In this document: positions 18,809 through 28,241 of the stretch, piece after piece
Layout of the letters: each line of letters starts with the position of its first letter
Numbering within the stretch: position 1 is the first letter of the stretch
Position numbers and translations under genes: made by a program
From: an uncultured Myxococcales bacterium
Lineage (GTDB): Bacteria > Myxococcota_A > UBA9042
Assembly: GCA_903929795.1 (NCBI GenBank)
Contig: CAIYWC010000021.1
Coordinates: 1-64,000 of the forward strand
Direction of reading: 5' to 3'
DNA: 64,000 nt
Notes under the pieces: generated by a model
The model's database searches: none
What the model saw: only the letters and a program-made list of their open reading frames with translations
What the model was told of the DNA's origin: nothing

Positions 18809-20461
18809 CTACGCCGCCGTCACCATCGAGCCAATCCCCCGGTCCGTGAACAGCTCCTCGATCAGCGCCGCGTGAACCTGACCGTTCAGCACATGCAACG
18901 TCCCGCCAGGATTGAGGAATTCGGCAATTCCCGGCACGATCCAGGCCTCCGGCAGCGTTGCCAGCGTCAGCTCCCGCACGACCTTGCCGTCGGCGTCGCG
19001 GATGCCGTCATCAGACGAAAGTACAACAATTTTCATGGCTTCATTGTCACGCGCCACCGCGACCGCCGTGTCGATCCCGACGTTGCGGAGCACAATCGGC
19101 CGGATGCCGGTCAGCCGCAGCAGCGCGAGGTCGTCGTCGGTCGTCGGCGCGTCCGCCTGCACGAGAATCACCATGGTCTTGCGGTCGAAATCGTGCAGGT
19201 AGCGCAGCGCCTCGCGCAGCACGCCTTTTTTCAGCACCGGCGTCAGCGTCTGCATCTCCAGCGACGACCGAACTGGCGCGTTTTGGCCATACGCAATCGG
19301 GGCTTCCGCGTTGATACGCACGTAGTCGTACGTCAAGTCGCAGCCCCACGCCGTCGCCGTCCCCGGACCATCGCCGATGCGCACGTCGACCGTCAGGGTG
19401 TCCGACGACCGCATCGTCGCCGACAGCGCCTGTTTGTCCAGCGGCCCCGCGACCGGAAAAACTGGATGATCCATCATGCGAATTTGCACGTCGGCGCGCT
19501 GGATCGCCACGCCTTGCCGGGCCAGCGACGCGCCCAGCGCCGCGGCGATGCGGCCCCAGTTGGGATCACAGGCAAACAGCGCGGATTTCACCAAATCGCT
19601 GCCGGCCACGTCGCGCGCGCTCGTTCGCGCACACGCCTCGTCAGGCGCGCCGCGCACGTGCACCGCGCACAGGCGCGTCGCCCCCTCGCCGTCGCGCGCG
19701 ATCGCCACGGCCAGCTGCTGAAACACCGCGGTCAGCGCCGGCAGCGGATCGGCGACGTGCGGCCCTTTCGCCGTGCTGAGAAAGAACGCGCTGTCATTGG
19801 TGCTCGTGTCGCGGTCGACGGTAATCGCGTTGAAAGTCCGGGCGGTTGCGAGCTTGATCGCGCGCTGCATCGCGTCGAGCGGCACGTCCGCGTCGGTCAC
19901 ACACAGCGCAATCATCGTCGCCATGTCCGGGTGGATCATCCCGGAACCTTTGGCAATTCCCAGCCAGGTCGCGCCCTGCCAGCGCACACACGCGACCTTG
20001 CGCACGGTGTCCGTCGTCAGCATGGCGTCGGCAAAGTCATTGACAGATGCGAGGTTGCGAAACACCCGCGGCAGCGCCGCCGCCACCTTGCGCGCGTCCA
20101 GCGGCACGCCGATCGGCCCGGTCGTCGCCGTCAGTGCCGTCTCGGGCCCCGCCACCGCGAGCGCCGCCGAAGCCTTGCGCAGCAGCGCGTCAGCCTCCAG
20201 ATCGCCCTGCGCGTAACAGTTCGCGTTGCCGGAAACCACGGTCAGCGTGCGGATTTTGTCCGATGGCAGCAGCGGCCGGTTGCCCAGCACGCACGCGGCC
20301 GCGCACTGATTCTGCGTGAATGTGCCGACCGCGCGCATCGGCGCGTCCGCAATCAGCAGCGCGGTGTCCAGGCGGTTGGCCTTGACGCCGCTGTGGCCGC
20401 CCATCATGCGCACGCCATTCGGCAAAATAGGTTCAATATCCATTGGTTGCTGATCGCTCAT
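18809..20461 (-). CDS. argJ: ArgJ (glutamate N-acetyltransferase) with C-terminal shortened NAGK-like extension
   Basis: KGSGMIHPDMATMIALCVTDADV, DRDTSTNDS, DPNWGRI; C-terminal GKVVRELTL...LHVLNGQVHAALIEELFTDRGIGSMV. Confidence 0.88.
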   Translation of the reverse strand: MSDQQPMDIEPILPNGVRMMGGHSGVKANRLDTALLIADAPMRAVGTFTQNQCAAACVLGNRPLLPSDKIRTLTVVSGNANCYAQGDLEADALLRKASAALAVAGPETALTATTGPIGVPLDARKVAAALPRVFRNLASVNDFADAMLTTDTVRKVACVRWQGATWLGIAKGSGMIHPDMATMIALCVTDADVPLDAMQRAIKLATARTFNAITVDRDTSTNDSAFFLSTAKGPHVADPLPALTAVFQQLAVAIARDGEGATRLCAVHVRGAPDEACARTSARDVAGSDLVKSALFACDPNWGRIAAALGASLARQGVAIQRADVQIRMMDHPVFPVAGPLDKQALSATMRSSDTLTVDVRIGDGPGTATAWGCDLTYDYVRINAEAPIAYGQNAPVRSSLEMQTLTPVLKKGVLREALRYLHDFDRKTMVILVQADAPTTDDDLALLRLTGIRPIVLRNVGIDTAVAVARDNEAMKIVVLSSDDGIRDADGKVVRELTLATLPEAWIVPGIAEFLNPGGTLHVLNGQVHAALIEELFTDRGIGSMVTAA

Positions 20462-20470
20462 CGGTGTCTC

Positions 20471-21397
20471 TCAGTTCAGGCCAGTCGTCTCGGGGAGCTG
20501 CCACATCGCGTTCAGGTTGGCGATCGCCTGGGTCGCCGCGCCACGCGACAGGTTGTCCAGCGCGGTGACGAACACAAGCCGCTGGGTGACGGCATCCAGC
20601 GCATAATACACTGCAATCCATGGCGAATTCGCCACCTCGTGCACATCCGGCGCGGTCGGGCTGCGGCGCCAAAAGGCGTCGAGCGGCGGCAGCGCGTCCA
20701 GGTCAGCCTGCGTCACGCCGGGCCGCAGCGGCACGGAGCCGGAAATCAGCATCCCGCGGCGCAGCGGCGCGACGATCGGCACAAATAGCAGCCGCACAGG
20801 CGCCGCGCGCTCCACTTCCACGACATGTTGATGCGCGCGCAACGTCTTGTACGGCATGAGGTTTTCCGCCACGGCCATGAAGTGCGTGCGCTCCGTGGGC
20901 TTTTTCCCGGCGCCGGAGACGCCGCTGATGCCCGTCACGTCCGCCACCGCGTCGGGCGCCAGCAGCTGCGCACGCGCCAACGGCAGCAGCGCCGACAGCA
21001 TTCCGTTGGCGTAACAGCCTGGATTGGCGACGATTTGCGCGTCGGCCAGCGCTTGCGGCGCCGCGCCCAGACCGTACACCGCTTGCGCGAGCAACTGGGG
21101 GTGCGGGTGGTCAAAACCGTAGGCAGCGAGATGGGCTTGCGGCGTTCCGGCGCGATGCGCTCCGGAGATGTCCACGATGCGCAGCCCGCGCGCCACCAGC
21201 GGCGCGGCCATCTCGGCCGCCACTTCCGCCGGGGTTGCCAGCAAGACGGCATCGATGTCCGCGGCGACGCCCGCGAGGCCGAGCGCCGATTCCGGCGTGT
21301 CGACGCGGACAACATGCGGGTGCCGACGCAAAAGCTGCGCTGCTTCCGCGCCGGAATACCCTGACGCACCGACGACGCACACGCGAAAACTTGCCAT
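20471..21397 (-). CDS. argC: N-acetyl-gamma-glutamyl-phosphate reductase
   Basis: VCVVGASGYSGAEAAQLLRRHP, VANPGCYANG, SGVSGAGKKPT; next to argJ. Confidence 0.92.
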   Translation of the reverse strand: MASFRVCVVGASGYSGAEAAQLLRRHPHVVRVDTPESALGLAGVAADIDAVLLATPAEVAAEMAAPLVARGLRIVDISGAHRAGTPQAHLAAYGFDHPHPQLLAQAVYGLGAAPQALADAQIVANPGCYANGMLSALLPLARAQLLAPDAVADVTGISGVSGAGKKPTERTHFMAVAENLMPYKTLRAHQHVVEVERAAPVRLLFVPIVAPLRRGMLISGSVPLRPGVTQADLDALPPLDAFWRRSPTAPDVHEVANSPWIAVYYALDAVTQRLVFVTALDNLSRGAATQAIANLNAMWQLPETTGLN

Positions 21398-21629
21398 GGA
21401 TTGCGCTCTTGGGCCGCACGCCGAAAGCGGCCGGGCGCGGAAGTCTATGGGGCCGCGCGGTGACGCGCAACGCACGTGGCGAAATGGTCACAAAGCGATT
21501 GGGGACAGCCGCACTCGCCGGTTTTGCTTTCTGGCTGGGTCGCCAAGGGCGCCCGCCTCTGGCGCTACGCACGGCGACACGAGATTTGCGTCGATCGCGT
21601 CACGGAGTCACGACTCCAAACCTGCGCGC

Positions 21630-23333
21630 TTACCGGACCGGACCGCCGTCCACGCCAAAGATGCAGCCCGCCGGCGCGGGCGACGTGACCGCCAGCTCGA
21701 GCTTGCCGCGCGTGCCCGCCAGCGCCGCCGTGTCCAGGCGCACGACGTTCAAGCCATGCGCCTTCACGTCGCGCTCCAGCGCCACCGTGTCGTTCACCCG
21801 CACGCTCAGGTGCACCACCGCGTCCGGCCGCGCCGTGTCCGCCAGGCCAAAACGCAGCTGAAATTGCCCCGTCAGCGGCACGTCGCGGTAGGTCAACCGC
21901 CTGGCTTTGCTGGTGTAATGCGGCGTCAGCAGGACCATCTGCACGGGCTTGTCGCCATAGCGGAGCGGCGCATCGAGCACGCGGCCCGTCAGTTGGTTGT
22001 CATCGTTGTCAAAGTGGCTGCACTCGAAGCGCTCGACCATGTTGTTGAAATAGTCGCAGGGAATATCGCCCAGCAGCACCGTCGCCTGCGGAAGCTTCTG
22101 CCACAAATACGATGACTTATGCTCCAGAAGCCGCCGCCCCACGCCGGTCGCGATCAGCGCGATGGCCAGCAGCAACACGCCGCGCATCAGCCACGGCCGG
22201 GGCGACGGCGTCGCGTCCGGCTCCGGCGGCGCCGCGGGAGACAGCAGCAGCGCCAGCGGCGTCACGGCCAGCGCGAGCTGCGGCAGGTTGAACTCCAGCC
22301 GGTACCACGTGTAGGTCGCATGAAACGCGATCGGCACCGCGAGGCACCACAGGAACAGGACCGCCTCGCGCCAGCGCCGCAGCAGCAGCAGCGGCAGGCC
22401 CAGCAGCGCGGGAAAGAACAGCGGCATGTGCGGCCAGATGCCGTCGCCGCCCAGCAGCACGTTCTTCAAGCCCTGGCGCATGTTGGCGAAATGAAAGTCC
22501 GTGCTGTGCGAATGCAGCGCGTCCTTGCCGTTCACGCGAACCAGGATGCGGTCATAGCCGGTCTTGAACGGCGACGTGTACATGTAGGCGTTCAGCGCCA
22601 GGTACAGCAGCACCGGCCCGGCGCCCCAGAGCACGAACCGCGCCGCGCCGCGCCAGTCCTTGCGCAGCAAAAAGATGCCGAGAAGTGCCGGTCCGTACAG
22701 GACATTGGTCGCCTTGGCGAACACGCCGATGCCAAATAGCAGGCCGGAAATGTGCGGGCGATCGGCGAGCGCCGCTTCGATCGCGGCGAGCAGGATGACG
22801 GTGTAGAAAACGTCGTTGTTGAAGCCCCAGGCGCAGTGCGCGAACCATGGCGTGGCGACCAGCGCGCACGCGGCGGCGAGCGCTGCACCGGGTGAGGCGA
22901 TCCGCGCGGCGATGCGGTAGGCCAACAGCGCGATCAAGGCGTAGCAGAGAAAATGGCAGACCAGCGAGCCGATGGGCCCATACGCCCAGATGAACGGCGT
23001 CGCGACGAGCGGCATCAGGAACGGGTGCTTGGGCCACCATTCGCCGTGGCGGCCCAGCGCAATGTTGCTGAACGCCGCGTCAATATTGGCATTCCAGCCC
23101 ATGTCCAACTCGTACCAGGAATGCGGGTGGATCAGCTCCTGGCGCAGCGAGCCGCGCTGGAGGATGCCGTTGGCCTCGTTGAGGTAGAATGCGCCGTCGC
23201 CGATGAGCCACTTGTTGGGCTGCCAGGTGTCGTCCACGGCCATCCAGCCAAGCGCGGCGGCGAACAGGAACACGGCGAGCCCGTACCAGCGGCTGGGACC
23301 GCGCGATTGGGCTGGCGTGTCTGGGCTGGGCAT
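21630..23333 (-). CDS. Polytopic membrane protein, glycosyltransferase-39/ArnT-like
   Basis: Many TM segments; N-terminal loop GDGAFYLNEANGILQRG; about 120-aa C-terminal soluble domain. Confidence 0.55.
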   Translation of the reverse strand: MPSPDTPAQSRGPSRWYGLAVFLFAAALGWMAVDDTWQPNKWLIGDGAFYLNEANGILQRGSLRQELIHPHSWYELDMGWNANIDAAFSNIALGRHGEWWPKHPFLMPLVATPFIWAYGPIGSLVCHFLCYALIALLAYRIAARIASPGAALAAACALVATPWFAHCAWGFNNDVFYTVILLAAIEAALADRPHISGLLFGIGVFAKATNVLYGPALLGIFLLRKDWRGAARFVLWGAGPVLLYLALNAYMYTSPFKTGYDRILVRVNGKDALHSHSTDFHFANMRQGLKNVLLGGDGIWPHMPLFFPALLGLPLLLLRRWREAVLFLWCLAVPIAFHATYTWYRLEFNLPQLALAVTPLALLLSPAAPPEPDATPSPRPWLMRGVLLLAIALIATGVGRRLLEHKSSYLWQKLPQATVLLGDIPCDYFNNMVERFECSHFDNDDNQLTGRVLDAPLRYGDKPVQMVLLTPHYTSKARRLTYRDVPLTGQFQLRFGLADTARPDAVVHLSVRVNDTVALERDVKAHGLNVVRLDTAALAGTRGKLELAVTSPAPAGCIFGVDGGPVR

Positions 23334-23365
23334 GGTCACCGTGGGCTCCGCAACGGCCGGCAGTC

Positions 23366-23508
23366 TACACATGCTGACCCACTGGCGACATCAAATTCTT
23401 GGCGGCAGACCTGTTGCATTTCGGACTGGATCCACGAGCGTGCACCTCCGGTGGCACGCCGCGGATGACGGAGGCCGAGACGTTGGAATTCGGTCAGCGT
23501 GTCTTGCA
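23366..23508 (-). repeat. Dispersed intergenic repeat, family 1, copy B
   Basis: Reverse complement GCAAGACACGCTGACCGAATTCC...GCGTGCCACCGGAGGTGCACGCTCGTGGATCCAGTCCGAAATGCAACAGGTCTG...GTCAGCATGTGTAGA; abuts the ridA-like stop codon. Confidence 0.75.
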
Positions 23509-23934
23509 TCACGCCGGCTGCGCCACCGCCGCGACGCATTTGAGCTCGATGGCGATCGGCGTCGGGAGGCTGCTGATCTCCACCGTCGTGCGACATGGCG
23601 GATTCTCGGCGAAATATGTCGCCCAGAGCCGGTTGTAGGTCGCGAAATCGCGCTTCATGTCGGTCAGGTAGACCGTGACGTCGACAAGGTCCTGCCAATC
23701 GGCGCCGCACGCTTGCAACACCGCGCGGACATTGGCAAAAACGCTGTGACACTGCGCCTCGATGTCGTGGTCGATGACCTCGCCGGCGGCGTTCAGCGTC
23801 ACGCCGGGGATGGCCTTTTGGCCCTTGACCCGCGGGCCAATGCCGCTCAGGAACAGCAGGTTGCCGGCGCGGCGCGCATGGGGATACGCGCCGACAGGCT
23901 CGGCCGCGCGGTCGCTGTGGATGGCTTCGCTCAT
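23509..23934 (-). CDS. RidA/YjgF family protein, possible 2-aminomuconate deaminase
   Basis: VGAYPHARRAGNLLFLSGIGPR...DLVDVTVYLTDMKRDFATYNRLWATYF...IELKCVA; adjacent to ALDH and cyclase. Confidence 0.8.
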   Translation of the reverse strand: MSEAIHSDRAAEPVGAYPHARRAGNLLFLSGIGPRVKGQKAIPGVTLNAAGEVIDHDIEAQCHSVFANVRAVLQACGADWQDLVDVTVYLTDMKRDFATYNRLWATYFAENPPCRTTVEISSLPTPIAIELKCVAAVAQPA

Positions 23935-23949
23935 GGTTCTCCCGACCGT

Positions 23950-25389
23950 TCAGTAAACGAGCGTGACGCTCTTCGCTTCGGTGAAAAAGCGCATCGCTTC
24001 CCAGCCGCCCTCGCGCCCGACGCCGCTGGCCTTGACGCCGCCGAACGGCGTGCGCAAGTCGCGGACCATCCAGCAGTTCAGCCAGACGATGCCGGCCTGG
24101 AGGCGTTCCGCGACGCGGTGCGCCCGGCTGACGTCGCGGGTCCACACGTTGGCGGCGAGGCCGTACGGCGTGCCGTTGGCGAGCGCGATGGCGTCTGCTT
24201 CGTCCGTGAATGGCAAGAGCGTGGCGACCGGGCCGAAGATTTCCTCCTGGTTGGCCGCGCAGTTCGCCGCCAGGCCGTCGATGAGGGTGGGCGCGATGAA
24301 CCAGCCTTGGGCGCAGCGGCCGGAGATGCGCACAGGGCCGCCGCCGCAGAGGATGGCGCCGCCGTCAGCCCGCGCGCGGTCGATGCACGCGGAAACCTTG
24401 GCGAAATGCGCGGCGCTGACCAGCGCGCCGAGGTCGCTGGTGGCGTCCAGCGGATCGCCAACCCGGAGTTCGCGCGTGCGGCCGATGAGCCGTGCCTTGA
24501 ACGCCTCGTAGATGTTTGCCTGGATGAGAATGCGCGACCCGCACAGGCAGATTTGGCCCTGGTTGGAGAACGCGGCGCGGACGACCTCGTTGACGGCCAC
24601 GTCCAAGTCCTCGTCATCAAAGATGATTGTCGCGTTCTTGCCGCCCAGCTCCAGGCTGAGCTTTTTCCACGTCCCGGCGGTTGCCGCCGCGATGCCGGCG
24701 CCCACGCGCGTGCTACCGGTGAAGCTGACGGCCTTGATGTCGGGATGGCTGACCAGCGCCGCACCGGCGGTCTGGCCCGCGCCGTGGACGATGTTGAGCA
24801 CGCCCGGCGGCAATCCCGCCTCGATCGCCAGTTTGCCCAGTAAAAACGCGGTATAAGGGGTCACTTCCGAAGGCTTTGCCACCACCGTGCACCCAGCCGC
24901 CAGCGCCGGCGCGATCTTCCAGGTCAGCAAGTAAAGCGGCAGATTCCATGGCGAAATGCAAGCCACCGGGCCCAGGGGCTGGCGCAGCGTGTAGTTCAGC
25001 TGGCCCGGGACGCTGTGCGACTCGCTGGCGAATTGCGTCGCGGCATCGGCGAAAAAGCTGAAATTGTGCCGCGCCCGCGCGATGTCGACGGTCCGCGCGA
25101 CGTGCAGCGGCTTGCCCGAATCGCGGCTCTCAGCGTGCGCCAGCAGCTCCCAATCGCGGTGGATGAGGTCGGCGAGGCGCCGCAGGCAGCGCGAACGGGC
25201 ATCGGCGCTCGCCGCCGACCACGCCGGAAATGCCCGCTTCGCCGCGGCCACAGCGGCATCGACATCCGCCGCGTCGGAGTCGGGCAGCTGGGCAAAGTCC
25301 AAGCCGGTCGCGGGCTCCGGCGTCGAGAGCTTCCGGCCATTTTGCGCGTCGCAGAGCTGACCATCGATGAGATTTTGCAAACATTCCAT
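23950..25389 (-). CDS. Aldehyde dehydrogenase, 2-aminomuconic/2-hydroxymuconic semialdehyde dehydrogenase (ALDH8A1)-like
   Basis: CISPWNLPLYLLTWKIAPALAAG, FTGSTRVG, LELGGKN, NQGQICLCGSR, LNCWMVRDLRTPFGGVKASGVGREGGWEAMRFFTE. Confidence 0.87.
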   Translation of the reverse strand: MECLQNLIDGQLCDAQNGRKLSTPEPATGLDFAQLPDSDAADVDAAVAAAKRAFPAWSAASADARSRCLRRLADLIHRDWELLAHAESRDSGKPLHVARTVDIARARHNFSFFADAATQFASESHSVPGQLNYTLRQPLGPVACISPWNLPLYLLTWKIAPALAAGCTVVAKPSEVTPYTAFLLGKLAIEAGLPPGVLNIVHGAGQTAGAALVSHPDIKAVSFTGSTRVGAGIAAATAGTWKKLSLELGGKNATIIFDDEDLDVAVNEVVRAAFSNQGQICLCGSRILIQANIYEAFKARLIGRTRELRVGDPLDATSDLGALVSAAHFAKVSACIDRARADGGAILCGGGPVRISGRCAQGWFIAPTLIDGLAANCAANQEEIFGPVATLLPFTDEADAIALANGTPYGLAANVWTRDVSRAHRVAERLQAGIVWLNCWMVRDLRTPFGGVKASGVGREGGWEAMRFFTEAKSVTLVY

Positions 25390-25397
25390 GGTCTTTC

Positions 25398-26039
25398 TCA
25401 CAGTTCCACGAGGATCGCCCGCACTGGGCTCGCATCCGCGCCGACCAGCGGCAGCGGCAGCGCGATGAGCAGGTAGAGGCCGTCGGGCACTTCGGCCAGC
25501 ACCAAGCCTTCCAGCACCGCCAAATCATGCCGGAAAAGCGCGGCATGGCTCAGCAGCAAAGCGTCGTCGGCCAGGTCCACGCTGGGCGTATCGATGCCGA
25601 CCAGCACGGCGCCCTCCCCGGCCAGCCAATCCACGAGCTCGGGAGAAAGCGCAGCAAACTCAGGGGTCCACGCGTTCGGCTGGGGAAAAGTCCCCGTGCG
25701 CAGGAGCAGGCGCGGCGCGCGCAGGGGCGCGTGGCCCAGGTGCGCGGGCGTCAGGCGCGTGCGCGGCGGCACAAGCGCCGTCCGCACTTCGCACAGGCCC
25801 AGATAGCGGCTCAGTTCACGCCGCGCAATGTCGATTCCGTCCGGGTGGTAGTGGGACGGCGCGTCCGCGTGCGCACCGAGGTGCACCGTCGTCCGGATGC
25901 TGGACAGGGCCAGATGATCGCCGCGACCAAACGCGAGCAGCACGTCGCGTGAAAACGGCGTATCTCCCGGAAACACGGCGATATCCGGCGTGATTGGCGG
26001 CGTAATGTCGTGCCAGCGCTGGCGGGTCAGGTCAAGCAT
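25398..26039 (-). CDS. Cyclase family / kynurenine formamidase-like
   Basis: DITPPITPDIAVFPGDTPF...TTVHLGAHADAPSHY...VGIDTPSVD. Confidence 0.8.
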   Translation of the reverse strand: MLDLTRQRWHDITPPITPDIAVFPGDTPFSRDVLLAFGRGDHLALSSIRTTVHLGAHADAPSHYHPDGIDIARRELSRYLGLCEVRTALVPPRTRLTPAHLGHAPLRAPRLLLRTGTFPQPNAWTPEFAALSPELVDWLAGEGAVLVGIDTPSVDLADDALLLSHAALFRHDLAVLEGLVLAEVPDGLYLLIALPLPLVGADASPVRAILVEL

Positions 26040-26356
26040 CGCGCCAAGCATGGCGTGGCTGGCGGCGGCGCGCAACTGCCGGCGAACCGACTGCGCCGAC
26101 CGCCCGCGATGGCAATCCCGTGACGCACTTGGCCGACAAACCGCCGCGGTTTGCTTGATCCCACCTCGCGGCGGCGCTATACCCTTGCGCGCGGTCTTTT
26201 GCGGGACCGGGAGTTGACAGGCCGCCTGTGGCTCCGAAGCAACAGAAGCTGTGCGATTTCTCACGGACTGCGCTGGCGACTGTCAGTGCTGTACGGCCGC
26301 GCTGGTCTGTGGTGAGGACGGCGCGGGATGACAGCGAAATCGGCGAGAGGCAGAGT

Positions 26357-27013
26357 ATGAAGACCCCCCAAGTGACGCAGCGCCTCATGGTGACCAGCTT
26401 GGCAGCGCTGCTGCTGCTGGCGGCGTGCAGGCGCGAAGAAGTGACGCACGCGCGCGTGGCCAAAGGCGCGGACGCGCCGTCGGAGATGATGCCGCCGGCG
26501 ATGGGCGGCGCGATGCCGGGCAGCGGTGGTGCGCCGGGCATGGGCAATGGCGAAGTCGCGCCGCCGCCGCCGCCGGACCCGGCCAATACGCTGAAATGGA
26601 CGCTGCCGCCGGGCTGGACGGAGAAGCTGGAAGGCGGGATGCGGTACGCGACGCTGAAACCGGGGACGCCAGGCAAGGTCGAGGTCTCGGTGGTCATGTT
26701 GCCGGGTCCGGCGGGCGGCGAGCTGGCGAACGTGAACCGGTGGCGCGGTCAGCTTGGGCTGGCGACGGTGGATGAGGCGGGGCTGGCGGCGATTCGCAAG
26801 GCGATTCCGACGTCTGCGGGCGCGCTGGGGCTGTACGACCTCATCAGCGACGGCACGGTCAAGACGCGCATGACCGCGGCGCTGCTGGCGGCGACCAACG
26901 GCAACACGTGGTTTCTGAAGATGACAGGTGACGCCGAGCCGGTCGCCGCGAACCAGGCCGATTTCACGCGCTTGCTGGAATCGCTCCACTTTGACGCAAG
27001 CGGGGCACCGTGA
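26357..27013 (+). CDS. Lipoprotein preceding resB
   Basis: MKTPQVTQRLMVTSLAALLLLAACRREE lipobox; stop overlaps resB start. Confidence 0.75.
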   Translation: MKTPQVTQRLMVTSLAALLLLAACRREEVTHARVAKGADAPSEMMPPAMGGAMPGSGGAPGMGNGEVAPPPPPDPANTLKWTLPPGWTEKLEGGMRYATLKPGTPGKVEVSVVMLPGPAGGELANVNRWRGQLGLATVDEAGLAAIRKAIPTSAGALGLYDLISDGTVKTRMTAALLAATNGNTWFLKMTGDAEPVAANQADFTRLLESLHFDASGAP

Positions 27014-28200
27014 TGCAGAAGTCTGAAAATAAAAGCAAATTGACGAAGTTCCTGGACGCCGCGCTGTCGCTCAAGGTGACGATCGTCGCGCTGGCGATGT
27101 TGATGGTGCTCGTGGTCGCCTGCACGCTCGCGCAGGTTGACATGGGCACCAACGGCGCGGTCAACGCGTACATGCGCAGCTTTGTCGTGTGGTGGAAGCC
27201 AACCGGGCAGAATTTTTCGATTCCGATCTTTCCGGGCGGCACGACCGTCGGCTTCGTCCTCGGCGTGAACCTGATCGCGTCGCAGCTGCGCGGGCTGGCG
27301 CGGACGTGGGCCAAGCTGGGGCTGTGGCTTGTGCACATCGGCCTGGTGCTGCTGGTGACGGCGGAATTTGTCTCCGCGGCGCTGCAAGTCGATGCGCGTT
27401 TGGCGATTGAAGAGGGCCAGACCGTCAGCTTTGTCGAGCGGCCGCAGGAGTTTGAGTTGGCGATCCTGGACACGTCCGACCCGAAACTGGACGACGTGTA
27501 CGGCGTGCCGGAGAGTTTGCTCAAAGGCGGCGGAACGATTGCGATTCCCGGGACACCGCTTTCGCTGCGGGTGCACGCCTATTTCAAGAACACAGAGCTG
27601 GGGCGCAAAGCCGAGGGCGACCCGCCGACGATGGCGACGATGGGCGTGGGTACGGGCGTGACGGTCAAGGAGGCGCCGCCCGTGACTTCCGATGACGAGC
27701 ACAACCGGCCGGCGACGTTTGTCGAGCCGCTCGCGGCGGGCAAGAGCTACGGCACGTGGCTGGTGTCGGCGGCGATGGGCGCTCCGCAGGCGTTCGTGCA
27801 CGAGGGCCACACGTACCAGCTGTCGATGCGGCCGCGCCGCGAGTACCTGCCGTACGCGCTGACGCTGAAGAAATTCAGCCATGACGTGTACCCGGGCACG
27901 GATATTCCCAAGAATTTCTCCAGCCTTGTGCACCTGGTCGACAAGCCTGCCGGCGAGGAGCGCGACGTGCTGATCTTCATGAACCAGCCGCTGCGCTATG
28001 CCGGGCGGACGTTTTACCAGGCGAGCTTTGGCAAAGGGGACACGCTGTCGGTGCTGCAGGTGGTGGAAAACCCAGGCTGGCTGCTGCCTTACATCTCATG
28101 CGCCTTGGTGACGCTCGGCCTGCTGATACACTTTGCGATGGGCCTGCGGCGCGCCCAGCGCAAGCGGCAGCGCCAGGCCGCGGCGGCGCAAAACGCATAG
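27013..28200 (+). CDS. resB: Cytochrome c biogenesis protein ResB-like
   Basis: SLKVTIVALAMLMVLVVACTLAQ, LGLWLVHIGLVLLVTAEFV; followed by ccsA. Confidence 0.82.
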   Translation: MQKSENKSKLTKFLDAALSLKVTIVALAMLMVLVVACTLAQVDMGTNGAVNAYMRSFVVWWKPTGQNFSIPIFPGGTTVGFVLGVNLIASQLRGLARTWAKLGLWLVHIGLVLLVTAEFVSAALQVDARLAIEEGQTVSFVERPQEFELAILDTSDPKLDDVYGVPESLLKGGGTIAIPGTPLSLRVHAYFKNTELGRKAEGDPPTMATMGVGTGVTVKEAPPVTSDDEHNRPATFVEPLAAGKSYGTWLVSAAMGAPQAFVHEGHTYQLSMRPRREYLPYALTLKKFSHDVYPGTDIPKNFSSLVHLVDKPAGEERDVLIFMNQPLRYAGRTFYQASFGKGDTLSVLQVVENPGWLLPYISCALVTLGLLIHFAMGLRRAQRKRQRQAAAAQNA

Positions 28201-28241
28201 CCAGACGGTCCGCTTGGCGGATCACAACCGAAGGTGATGGC

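Noticed and set aside
18872-20788. 638-aa plus-strand ORF
   Set aside because: Antisense to argJ/argC
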